Source: an uncultured Gammaproteobacteria bacterium
GTDB taxonomy: Bacteria; Pseudomonadota; Gammaproteobacteria; PS1; Pseudothioglobaceae
NCBI GenBank assembly: GCA_902606745.1
Contig: CACLHR010000006.1
Location: forward strand, 1-64,000
DNA: 64,000 nucleotides
Direction of reading: 5' to 3'
Both the position numbers and the translations under genes were made by a program. Under the pieces are notes generated by a model. That model was not told the origin of the DNA. It made no database searches and saw only the letters and a list, made by a program, of their open reading frames with translations. Each line of letters begins with the position of its first letter. The stretch's first letter is position 1. This document shows positions 48,265-56,999 of the stretch, in pieces.

Positions 48265-48615
48265 ATGCACTTTAAATTAATAATCGCTTTTGTTGATAGC
48301 GCTAAAACCGATAAAATTTTATCTGCTGCACGAGAACATGGAGCTACAGGTTCAACTGTTATTTCTCAGGCAAGAGGTGAAGGTGTTCATGACAAGAAAA
48401 CTTTTTTAGGATTGCATATTGAAACACAAAGAGATGTAGTCTTTCTCTTAGTAGAACAACATAATGCTCTAAATATTCTTGAAACCGTTAACGAGGTAGG
48501 AGCCTTCGACAAAGAGTCACATGAAGGTATTGCCTTTCAAATTGATGTTGAAGATGCAGTTGGTGTTATGCATCAAATTGAAATACTAAGTAAAAACATA
48601 GAGGAGGAAATATGA
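48265..48615 (+). CDS. PII-like protein with a non-standard T-loop
   Basis: This small PII-fold protein (116 residues) has a ferredoxin-like core with the N-terminal FKLIIAFVDSAKTDKILSAA and ATGSTVISQARGEG. The usual GlnB T-loop with its uridylylated tyrosine is absent, since the loop region (GVHDKKTFLGL) is short. Nucleotide or cyclic-nucleotide binding at subunit clefts is expected for PII-like folds, but which ligand is unclear. The strong AAGGAGGA site and its position next to the DUF1538 pair suggest it regulates the transporter. Confidence 0.8.
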   Translation: MHFKLIIAFVDSAKTDKILSAAREHGATGSTVISQARGEGVHDKKTFLGLHIETQRDVVFLLVEQHNALNILETVNEVGAFDKESHEGIAFQIDVEDAVGVMHQIEILSKNIEEEI

Positions 48616-49016
48616 AAAATGAATTACTAGTAAAAGATGTAATGTGGAAGGATGTTGATATTGTAGAGCGCAATCTGAGTGTTCAGGATGCTTTAGATAC
48701 TATGCAGTATAAAAAAACAAAAATGCTAATAGTTGATAAAGCTCACGAAAACGATGAGTATGGTGTAGTATTAATTGCCGATATTGCAGGAAAGGTGATT
48801 GCTAAAAATAGATCTCTAGATCGAGTTAATGTTTATGAAATAATGAATAAACCAGCCATTTCGGTTCACTCGACAATGTATATTCGTTACTGTGCTAGGC
48901 TGCTGACTCGTTTGAATATATCACGTTGTCCAGTCATTGATGAAGGCAAATTGGTTGGAGTCGTTAGTCTTACAAGTATAGTATTTATGAATAATGAACT
49001 CAGAATGAATCCTTAA
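48612..49016 (+). CDS. Two-CBS-domain protein
   Basis: This 134-residue protein consists of a single pair of CBS domains (about 8-65 and 72-130), with the VKDVMWKDVDIVERNLSV and YEIMNKPAISVHSTMYI openings. CBS pairs usually bind adenosine nucleotides (AMP, ATP, SAM) and sense energy state. It overlaps the PII-like gene by 4 bp behind a GAGGAGGAA site and completes the DUF1538 operon. It probably acts as a second regulator of the transporter. Confidence 0.88.
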   Translation: MKNELLVKDVMWKDVDIVERNLSVQDALDTMQYKKTKMLIVDKAHENDEYGVVLIADIAGKVIAKNRSLDRVNVYEIMNKPAISVHSTMYIRYCARLLTRLNISRCPVIDEGKLVGVVSLTSIVFMNNELRMNP

Positions 49017-49038
49017 CAAACAACAATATAAAATCTTA

Positions 49039-51150
49039 ATGGATACAGAAAAAAAACCTATTCATGGTGGCGGTAACAATTTAAATGTATTTTGGGTAGG
49101 TGTATTATTAATTGCTCTTGCGGTTGCTGCACCTTGGTTTAATTTGACCGTTTCTAGTCCAGAATTAGTGAAATCATATATCGCTAGTTTTGGCGTTTCT
49201 CTACTAATGTTTTTGTCGCTTTACTATAAATGCAACAATTCAGAAGTTAATTTAAAAATTAACTACATTAAGTTAACCCTCTTCCTTTTATTTATATTTG
49301 GAACGCTAAGTACTCTTTGGAGTATTAATGTTGATTTTAGTGTTAGTAAATGGCTTCTGTGGCTTATTTCAGCCTTCAGTTTTATCTTAGCCCTTAACTT
49401 ATCCATTGAAAATAATAGCTTGACTAAACTTTCATGGGGATTGATTCTTACAGCTGGTGTAATAGCTATTATTGGCATCTTGCAGTATTTATTTGACCCC
49501 TTTTCTTTAGCTCAAAATGCTATGCCTGCCTCAACCTTTGGTAATAAAAATATAGCAATACAACCTATTATTTTGATTCTGCCACTGTCCATATTTTTAC
49601 TTTTATCCAAGCAAGTACAAAATCTAAAAGCTTGGGCTCTAATAATCATAACATCCTTAGTGATTGTTTTCATTTTTTACACAACCACCAGATCGGCTTG
49701 GTTGGCATTTGTTATCGAACTAATTTTGATAGCATTATATTTAATTATTAATAGAATCAAATTGCGAGAATGGTCTCACTGGAATAAAAATAAAGGCTAT
49801 GCAACTATTTTCGGCATATTAATAATACTCGTACTTATTAATTTAAATCCAAACAGTTTCTCAAATAACTCAGTCGTTAATGATTTGTTTGTAGACTCCT
49901 CAACTATTTACTCATTAACGGACAGCGTATCTGGACAAGCTGTTTTAAGTTCTTCACTCCGCTTTGAAATGTGGCAAACAGCACTCAACATGTATTATGA
50001 CTCCCCCTTTATCGGAACAGGTCTTGGCTCTTACTCACAAAATCTTGCCAATGAGGGATATGCAACCTGGGTTATAAACAATACCACACATCCTCATAAC
50101 GATTTATTGGAATTAGCAGTAGAGCTGGGCCTCATAGGTCTTTTAATATTTATCACAGTTGCAATTTCACTTACTATTGGTATTGTCAAAATTATAAAAA
50201 ATACTAGCAATGGTGAAAATTTTTTCTATTATTTGCTCTTTATAGCTCTTATTGGTTCATTCGTTAATATGCAATTTAGCTCACCCTACCAGATGGCATT
50301 CCCTTTATTATTGTTTGGTCTTTATAGTGGATTAATTGCCAAGCAAGTCGATAAAACTGTTGGACCATTCAAGACTATTATATTTCCATTAAAAGTAGTA
50401 TACAAAAAAATTATTTTGGGTATCGCGACTACTTTAATATTGATTATTTTTTATTTCACATACTATTGCTGGATTAATACATACAACCAACTAGAAAAAA
50501 TTAATATTTCAAAAGACTTCACAAATATAGAAATTGTAGAAACTCCAATCTATCATGAAGGTATGTCAGGAATACTTTACTCACTCGGTGGAAGTTATTT
50601 TCGGCACGGACGTTATAAACAATCGAGCCAAATTGATGAACAGTTACTTAAAATTTGGCCAAATCATTTGGACACTCTTTGGAGACTTTCTTACGCCAAA
50701 CATAAGCTCAATCAAAACACTAAAGCATTAGAATTAGCAACAAAATTAAAGGAACTTGAGCCACAAGGTTTGTACTATTCTTATATTGCTCAAATGTATA
50801 TTTACTCTTCTACCCAAGAAATAAGCAAATTTCACCAGACTTTTAAAGAACTTTTATCACAACCAGAAAATTTCTTAAAACTCAACGCTGACACATATCG
50901 CTTTCTATTATTCTTTACCTTGTCATCAAAAGATTTATCACAATATGCACAAACAATTTATGATAAATATAAACAATACTGGGGTTATCTCTGCGAGGTT
51001 GAAAATAATATTGCAATACACTATTTTAATCTAGAACAGTTTGAACTTTCAGCGCAACACACAATGGAGGCAATTAACAGAAACGGTGATTGTCTGAATC
51101 CCCAACTAATAAAACTATTAGACGAAAAAGGCTTAATAGAAAAAAAGTAG
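49039..51150 (+). CDS. O-antigen-ligase-like membrane protein with C-terminal TPR tail
   Basis: This 703-residue polytopic protein belongs to the Wzy_C superfamily: about ten to twelve helices to around residue 480, then a soluble tail of TPR-like repeats (about 510-690). NNTTHPHNDLLELAVELGLI near residue 350 is the Wzy_C motif with the key histidines. Family members are O-antigen ligases, O-antigen polymerases or pilin/protein O-glycosyltransferases, and the TPR tail is common in the last type. No other surface polysaccharide gene is nearby. The gene looks more AT-rich than its neighbours, which may hint at transfer. Donor and acceptor are unknown. Confidence 0.75.
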   Translation: MDTEKKPIHGGGNNLNVFWVGVLLIALAVAAPWFNLTVSSPELVKSYIASFGVSLLMFLSLYYKCNNSEVNLKINYIKLTLFLLFIFGTLSTLWSINVDFSVSKWLLWLISAFSFILALNLSIENNSLTKLSWGLILTAGVIAIIGILQYLFDPFSLAQNAMPASTFGNKNIAIQPIILILPLSIFLLLSKQVQNLKAWALIIITSLVIVFIFYTTTRSAWLAFVIELILIALYLIINRIKLREWSHWNKNKGYATIFGILIILVLINLNPNSFSNNSVVNDLFVDSSTIYSLTDSVSGQAVLSSSLRFEMWQTALNMYYDSPFIGTGLGSYSQNLANEGYATWVINNTTHPHNDLLELAVELGLIGLLIFITVAISLTIGIVKIIKNTSNGENFFYYLLFIALIGSFVNMQFSSPYQMAFPLLLFGLYSGLIAKQVDKTVGPFKTIIFPLKVVYKKIILGIATTLILIIFYFTYYCWINTYNQLEKINISKDFTNIEIVETPIYHEGMSGILYSLGGSYFRHGRYKQSSQIDEQLLKIWPNHLDTLWRLSYAKHKLNQNTKALELATKLKELEPQGLYYSYIAQMYIYSSTQEISKFHQTFKELLSQPENFLKLNADTYRFLLFFTLSSKDLSQYAQTIYDKYKQYWGYLCEVENNIAIHYFNLEQFELSAQHTMEAINRNGDCLNPQLIKLLDEKGLIEKK

Positions 51151-51162
51151 GATTAATATATC

Positions 51163-52590
51163 CTAAATTTGTTTCATAATGTATTCTGTCAGAAGTGGTA
51201 CTGGTCTGCCTGTTGCTCCTTTATTTGAACCATCGAGCCAAGCAGTGCCTGCAATATCTAGGTGTGCCCATCGATAATCTTTGGTAAATCGAGCAAGAAA
51301 ACACGCAGCTGTTACAGTGCCAGCCTCCCGGCCACCAATATTCGCCATGTCTGCAAAATTAGACTTAAGTAATTCGTCATACTCCTCATCCAAAGGCAGT
51401 TGCCAGACTGTATCCATCGCAACACTACCAGACTCTTTCAATTCATCTGCTAAAGATTGGTCATTAGCCATTAATCCGGAATGGTGTTTACCTAGTGCGA
51501 TAATTACCGCACCGGTAAGTGTTGCAATATCAATCACGACTTTTGGACTAAACTTTTCACAGTAGGTCAATGCATCACAAAGAATGAGTCTTCCTTCTGC
51601 ATCTGTATTAAGAATCTCAACTGTTTGACCTGACATACTTTTAACCACATCACCAGGTTTAGACGCATCATGAGCAGGCATATTTTCCACAGTAGGTACT
51701 ACAACGGTAAGGTTAACTTTGAGATTCATCTCAGCAACCGCTCTCATAACTCCTAACACAGATGCTGCTCCACACATATCAAACTTCATTTCATCCATCT
51801 TGGCACCAGGCTTCAATGAAATTCCTCCACTGTCAAATGTCACTCCCTTGCCTACCAATACGACTGGCTGGTCCTCACCTGCATTTTTGTAACTAAGACT
51901 AATTAACTTGCCAGGCTCAGAAGAGCCTTTAGATACTGAAAGCAAAGAATTCATACCTAATGCTTCCATATCGGACTCTTCTAAAACTTCACATTCAAGC
52001 TTATAATCCTTGGCCAAAGACTTTGCAGTTTCAGCTAAGTAACTAGGTGTACAAATATTAGACGGCAAGTCTCCCAATCTTCGAGTTAAGGCCATACCAT
52101 TAGCAATAGCCAAACCTTTATTAATTTCTGTGGCGTTATTGATTTCTGAATAAATACTTATCACCTCTAAAGTACCTTTCTCATTTTCCTCCTTAGCATT
52201 AACTTTTTCGACTTGATAGCTTGCATTTTTTAATACACGGGCTGTCGTTAACTGCACCCAAGACTCATCACGATTATCAATTTGAATATCAGGTATAACT
52301 ACATTTTTCACCTTTGCATCAGATAAAGCTGATGAAAGTGAATTAAGCACCTTTATGTAGTTCTTTTCATTAAGTGGTGAATCGCCCAATCCAACAACCA
52401 ACAATCTCTTTGTTTTATAACCACTCACACGACTGAGCATCAAAGTTGAACCAACAATTGCGTCAAATCGGTTTAACTCTAATAGTTGCTGAAGGTGCTT
52501 ATTTTGATTTGCTTTGTCCTTGAAAACAAAGGCTACGGCAGAGTCGCCACTGTGATGTTCTACCGTCTGATGTGTGACAAAAAATTCCAT
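51163..52590 (-). CDS. pepA: Leucyl aminopeptidase
   Basis: This M17 family dizinc aminopeptidase trims N-terminal residues from peptides. The core has GKGVTFDSGGISLKPG with metal aspartate and lysine residues, the MCGAASVLGV block and NTDAEGRL, the family signature with the metal aspartate and glutamate. In E. coli PepA also binds DNA at xer sites. I take the ATG at 52590 (MEFFVTHQTV), which follows GGGAAAG and aligns with E. coli PepA; an in-frame TTG at 52629 would add 13 residues. The product has 475 residues. Confidence 0.94.
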   Translation of the reverse strand: MEFFVTHQTVEHHSGDSAVAFVFKDKANQNKHLQQLLELNRFDAIVGSTLMLSRVSGYKTKRLLVVGLGDSPLNEKNYIKVLNSLSSALSDAKVKNVVIPDIQIDNRDESWVQLTTARVLKNASYQVEKVNAKEENEKGTLEVISIYSEINNATEINKGLAIANGMALTRRLGDLPSNICTPSYLAETAKSLAKDYKLECEVLEESDMEALGMNSLLSVSKGSSEPGKLISLSYKNAGEDQPVVLVGKGVTFDSGGISLKPGAKMDEMKFDMCGAASVLGVMRAVAEMNLKVNLTVVVPTVENMPAHDASKPGDVVKSMSGQTVEILNTDAEGRLILCDALTYCEKFSPKVVIDIATLTGAVIIALGKHHSGLMANDQSLADELKESGSVAMDTVWQLPLDEEYDELLKSNFADMANIGGREAGTVTAACFLARFTKDYRWAHLDIAGTAWLDGSNKGATGRPVPLLTEYIMKQI

Positions 52591-52605
52591 TGTCTTTCCC
52601 GCAAA

Positions 52606-52611
52606 ATTATA
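52606..52611 (-). promoter_or_regulatory. Consensus -10 box upstream of pepA
   Basis: TATAAT reads on the minus strand at 52611-52606, 15 bases before the ATG at 52590. A transcript from it would have a very short leader that still contains GGGAAAG. It lies within the longer TTG-started frame, which supports the shorter start. Confidence 0.3.
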
Positions 52612-52669
52612 ATCTCGGTATTCTACCAAAAATCTGTAAAATTTACCTCTTTAATAATGAATTTTCACT

Positions 52670-53389
52670 ATGTATAAGTCACTTTTGTTCTTGTTTTTGT
52701 TATTTGCAAACTCTGCCTACGCAAATATCGAGGAAATTATTAACCGATTACAGCCATATTTCCCGAATATCAGTACCGAACAAATAAATGAGTCACAACT
52801 CGATGGTTTTTACGAAATAATCATTACTCAACCTTGGATAGACGTCATGTATATATCTTCCGACGCCCGATATGTTGTACAAGGTGCTGTAACAGATTTA
52901 GTTACAATGTCCAACCTTTCTGCAATTAGAATCAATGCTATAAGAAAGCAGATACTTGACAATATTGATGAAAACAACAAGATTGTCTTTAAATCAGTGA
53001 ATGAACAATATATTGTTCATGTTTTTACAGACGTCGATTGCCCTTTTTGTGCAAAATTGCATGCCAATATGTCAGAAATGAATTCCTTAGGTATAACAAT
53101 AAAATATTTAGCTTCACCTCTAGAACAACTTCATCCTAATGCACAAAGTGCAATGGAAAAAATTTGGTGTGCAGAAAACAAGAACTTAGCTATACATAAC
53201 TATAAAACAAAACGAATTTTGCCAGTAACTGAAGATTGTGAAAATCCTGTAGCTCAGCAATTAGCGATTTCAAAGCAATTAGGTGTCAATGGCACACCTT
53301 CAATATTCTTAGATAATGGCACCAACATACCTGGCTACCAAGATCCAGAAGAGCTTCTTGAGAACATCAAACAAACTCTTGCTCAATAA
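52670..53389 (+). CDS. dsbC: DsbC-like periplasmic disulfide isomerase
   Basis: DsbC reshuffles wrong disulfide bonds in the periplasm. A signal peptide (about residues 1-18, ending NSAYA) is followed by a short dimerisation domain and a thioredoxin-fold domain. The active site is C124-P-F-C127 (DVDCPFCAKLH), and the cis-proline loop is NGTPSIF near 213. Two more cysteines (near 172 and 196) match the structural disulfide of DsbC. At 239 residues the length fits. Part of its 3' end overlaps the rsmB start region. Confidence 0.9.
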   Translation: MYKSLLFLFLLFANSAYANIEEIINRLQPYFPNISTEQINESQLDGFYEIIITQPWIDVMYISSDARYVVQGAVTDLVTMSNLSAIRINAIRKQILDNIDENNKIVFKSVNEQYIVHVFTDVDCPFCAKLHANMSEMNSLGITIKYLASPLEQLHPNAQSAMEKIWCAENKNLAIHNYKTKRILPVTEDCENPVAQQLAISKQLGVNGTPSIFLDNGTNIPGYQDPEELLENIKQTLAQ

Positions 53390-54644
53390 AACAAACGCTA
53401 GGTCCATTGCTCATCAAGCAATTTGTTTAATTGTTTTAAACAAACAATCTCTCTCAGATGATATTTTCCCAGTTGATTCTGAAGATTTATCTTATGCGAA
53501 ATCTTTAACTTTTGGCTCAATAAGGTTTTATCATCACCTTAACGATGTTATAACGCCTCTCCTAAAAAGGCCATTAGAAAAAAAGAATCTTGACATTCAT
53601 TGCTTACTTATTTTGGGTGCATATCAACTAATTCACTCAGATACCCCAATTCATGCTGCAATCAACGAAACTGTTAATGTCTCTGAACTTATAGGAAAAC
53701 CATGGGCAAAAGGTTTTGTTAATGCAATACTTAGAGAAATTGATCGTGACAGAGAGAATATAGAGAATACAAAACATTACTCTCATCCAAGTTGGCTGAT
53801 CAAAAAACTAAAGCAAGATTATCCAAAAAACTTTAAAGAAATTCTCATTGAAAACAACAAAAGAGCTCCGATGACGATTCGTGTTCATCCTTCCATTCAG
53901 AGGGATGATTACCAGCAACAATTACAAGAAATCAATGTCATCAGTTTACCTTCCAATATAGCACCTCAAGCTTTAATTCTTAATGATGCTGTTGGTGTGA
54001 CTAAGCTGCCTGGGTTCGAAAATGGCTCTTGTTATGTGCAAGATACTTCTGCACAATTAGCAGCACAATTGATTTCACCTAAAAAAGGTGAACTCATTCT
54101 AGACGCATGTAGTGCCCCAGGTGGAAAGACAACACACCTAGCTGAACTTTGCTCAGAAGCTAGTATCATCGCACTGGACAGAGACAAACAAAGACTCTCA
54201 AAAGTACAAGAAAACCTTAATCGTTTCAAAAATCAGAATGTCACTATCCAACAAGGAGATGCAAGAGATCAAGAATGGTGGGATGGCAAGCTCTTTGATA
54301 AAATTTTACTAGATGCACCTTGTTCAGGTACAGGAGTTATTAGAAGACATCCCGATATTAAGTTACTAAAAAAACCTAAAGATATCTCCCAAATTACCCA
54401 AACTCAATCTTTAATTCTTGAAAATCTCTGGGGACTTTTAAAGCCAGGTGGCCAACTACTCTACGCAACTTGCTCAATACTAAAGGATGAAAATGTTCAC
54501 CAGATTAGTCAATTCATGGACAGGTTTAAGGATGCAAAAAATGAAAAATTAACACTTCCTTGGGGAGAGGGAGATATTGGGAGACAGCAACTACCGCAAA
54601 AAGAATATGATGGCTTTTACTACGCCAAGCTTAAAAAGGATTAA
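53379..54644 (+). CDS. rsmB: 16S rRNA (cytosine-967-C5) methyltransferase RsmB
   Basis: RsmB methylates C967 of 16S rRNA with S-adenosylmethionine. An N-terminal NusB-like domain (about 20-150) precedes the methyltransferase domain. The SAM motif is LDACSAPGGKTTHLAEL, and the catalytic cysteines are in DAPCSGTGVIRRHPD and LYATCSILKDEN. Family alignment places the start near LLNKTNARSIAHQ. I therefore choose the TTG at 53379, which overlaps dsbC by 11 bp; an ATG at 53316 would overlap it by 74 bp. The frame and function are firm, the start is not. Confidence 0.9.
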   Translation: MLNKTNARSIAHQAICLIVLNKQSLSDDIFPVDSEDLSYAKSLTFGSIRFYHHLNDVITPLLKRPLEKKNLDIHCLLILGAYQLIHSDTPIHAAINETVNVSELIGKPWAKGFVNAILREIDRDRENIENTKHYSHPSWLIKKLKQDYPKNFKEILIENNKRAPMTIRVHPSIQRDDYQQQLQEINVISLPSNIAPQALILNDAVGVTKLPGFENGSCYVQDTSAQLAAQLISPKKGELILDACSAPGGKTTHLAELCSEASIIALDRDKQRLSKVQENLNRFKNQNVTIQQGDARDQEWWDGKLFDKILLDAPCSGTGVIRRHPDIKLLKKPKDISQITQTQSLILENLWGLLKPGGQLLYATCSILKDENVHQISQFMDRFKDAKNEKLTLPWGEGDIGRQQLPQKEYDGFYYAKLKKD

Positions 54645-54662
54645 TGATAATGCGATTCCTAG

Positions 54663-56999
54663 TTACTTCTCAAGTGCAATATCTAGAACTTGATCGATCC
54701 ATTTCACTTTTATAATTTCGAGGTTACCTTTAATCTTTTCTGGCACTTCAGAAAGTTCACGTTCATTATCATCAGGAATGATTACAGTTTTAATACCACC
54801 CCTCAAAGCAGCAAGTAGTTTTTCTTTTAGACCTCCGATTGGTGTAATTTCACCTCTAAGTGTAATTTCCCCCGTCATAGCTACCGCTGCCTTTACTTTT
54901 CGACCTGTTAATACAGAAACTAAAGCGGTACACATTGCTGCGCCTGCACTGGGACCATCTTTGGGTGTGGAACCATCTGGAACATGAATATGAATATCAA
55001 GCTTTTCATGAAAATCTTCAGCAATTCCTAAAACTTCTGCACGCTGGCGAGTGACCGACATCGCAGCTTGAATAGATTCCTTCATAACATCACCTAATTG
55101 ACCAGTGTAATTTAGCTTACCCTTGCCTTTGTAGGTAGAAGCTTCAATAGTCAAAAGATCTCCACCCACCGATGTCCAGGCGAGACCAGTAACTTCACCA
55201 ATCTGGTTATGTTCTTCAGCCAAGCCGAAGCGATACTTTTTCATTCCTAAAAATTTTGGTAAACTTTTGGAATTAATTATTGCTTTTGCCTTACGCTTTT
55301 TGAGAGTTAGGTCTTTAATTACCTTTCGACAGATACTGCCAATTTCTCTGTCAAGGTTACGGACACCAGCTTCTCTGGTGTAATAACGAATAATATCCAT
55401 TATTGCTGAGTCTTTAAAAACAATTTCGCTATTTTTGACACCATTATTTTTCATCTGTTTTGCAATCAAATGTTGTTTAGCAATTTGTAATTTTTCATCT
55501 TCTGTGTATCCAGAAATCTGAATTATTTCCATACGATCTACCAGTGCTTGTGGTAAATCTAGAGAGTTCGCAGTTGCTACAAACATCACTTGTGATAGGT
55601 CATAATCGACCTCTAAGTAATGGTCATTAAAGGTATGGTTTTGTTCAGGGTCTAACACCTCTAACATAGCTGATCCAGGATCACCCCTAAAATCGGATGC
55701 CATTTTATCGATCTCATCTAGCAAGAAAAGTGGGTTCTTGACTTTAACTTTCTGCATTTTTTGCACAATTGAGCCTGGCATTGCGCCGATATAGGTTCGT
55801 CTATGACCACGAATCTCAGCTTCATCTCTGACCCCGCCAAGTGCCATTCGAATATATTTCCGATTTACTGATCTTGCAATAGACTCTCCCAACGAAGTTT
55901 TTCCAACTCCAGGAGGTCCAACCAAACAAAGAATATTTGCTTTATTATGCGTGACACGAGTTTGAACAGCCAAGTGTTCCAATATTCGCTCCTTAACCTT
56001 AATTAAACCATAATGATCATCATCCAATATTTTTTGCGCTTTAATTAAATCTTGACTTATACGTGTCTTTTTACTCCAAGGCACTGAACACAAATTCTCG
56101 ATATAAGTTCTGATGATAGAGGCATCAGAAGATTGGGAAGACATTCTTTGCAATTTATTTAGTTCTCCTTGCGCTTTAGTCTTGGCTTCTTTTGGCATTT
56201 TTGCTTTGTTAATGCTTGATTGTAACTCCTCAATCTCATTTTCATCATCAAGGGTGCCAAGCTCTTTTTGAATAGACTTCATCTGTTCATTCAAATAATA
56301 GTCTCTCTGATTAGATTCCATTTGCTTGCGAACTCGACTTTGAATTTTTTGTTCAGCACCAAGAACATCTAGCTCTCCTTCAAGAATTGTAAGAATTGCT
56401 TCTAACCTATCTTTAGCAAGGCCACTTTCGAGAAGTTCCTGCTTTTCTTCAACTTTAAGATTAATGTTTGCTATGATGACATCACTAAAGCGTTCAATGT
56501 CCGTAATCTCTTTAAGTACTTTATATACTTCCTCTGGAATTTTTTTGCTGAGTTTTATATATTTTTCAAAATTTTCAAGAGCCAGACGCATCATTGCCTT
56601 GATTTCTACATCATTGTCAAAACTTAATATGCAGTCACTCAGAATAACTTCAGTATGTTCTCCCAAATCAATAAACTCTTCAATTCTCGATCGCTTAACT
56701 CCCTCAACTAAAACTTTTATAGTTCCATCGGGCAGTTTAAGCAACTGCAGGATTGTCGCCAAAGTGCCAACTTTATGGAGATCTTCATTTTTAGGGTCTT
56801 CAATAGCTTCATCTTTTTGAGTGACCAAAAAAACATGCTTATCTGCTTCCATGGCATGGGTAATTGCATGAACAGAAGATTTTCTACCAATAAAAAGAGG
56901 GATAACAGTGTGTGGAAATACAACCACATCTCTAAGGGGTAGTAGAGGTATTGATTGACTCTCTAGGCCATTTGACTCTGTTGTGATTTCTGTTCCCAT
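54663..56999 (-). CDS. lon: ATP-dependent protease Lon
   Basis: Lon unfolds and degrades misfolded and regulatory proteins. The 778 residues comprise an N-terminal substrate domain, a coiled-coil region (about 190-300), an AAA+ module with Walker A GPPGVGKTS (361-369), and the protease domain. The catalytic pair is S684 in DGPSAGAAM and K727 in GGLKEKLLAAL. The start ATG lies 37 bp inside the hflX gene, so lon is probably translated from a transcript that includes hflX and the clp genes. Confidence 0.97.
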   Translation of the reverse strand: MGTEITTESNGLESQSIPLLPLRDVVVFPHTVIPLFIGRKSSVHAITHAMEADKHVFLVTQKDEAIEDPKNEDLHKVGTLATILQLLKLPDGTIKVLVEGVKRSRIEEFIDLGEHTEVILSDCILSFDNDVEIKAMMRLALENFEKYIKLSKKIPEEVYKVLKEITDIERFSDVIIANINLKVEEKQELLESGLAKDRLEAILTILEGELDVLGAEQKIQSRVRKQMESNQRDYYLNEQMKSIQKELGTLDDENEIEELQSSINKAKMPKEAKTKAQGELNKLQRMSSQSSDASIIRTYIENLCSVPWSKKTRISQDLIKAQKILDDDHYGLIKVKERILEHLAVQTRVTHNKANILCLVGPPGVGKTSLGESIARSVNRKYIRMALGGVRDEAEIRGHRRTYIGAMPGSIVQKMQKVKVKNPLFLLDEIDKMASDFRGDPGSAMLEVLDPEQNHTFNDHYLEVDYDLSQVMFVATANSLDLPQALVDRMEIIQISGYTEDEKLQIAKQHLIAKQMKNNGVKNSEIVFKDSAIMDIIRYYTREAGVRNLDREIGSICRKVIKDLTLKKRKAKAIINSKSLPKFLGMKKYRFGLAEEHNQIGEVTGLAWTSVGGDLLTIEASTYKGKGKLNYTGQLGDVMKESIQAAMSVTRQRAEVLGIAEDFHEKLDIHIHVPDGSTPKDGPSAGAAMCTALVSVLTGRKVKAAVAMTGEITLRGEITPIGGLKEKLLAALRGGIKTVIIPDDNERELSEVPEKIKGNLEIIKVKWIDQVLDIALEK

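Noticed and set aside
56464..56820. A 118-residue open frame on the plus strand opposite lon.
   Set aside because: It is entirely within the conserved N-terminal region of Lon on the other strand and lacks a start signal.
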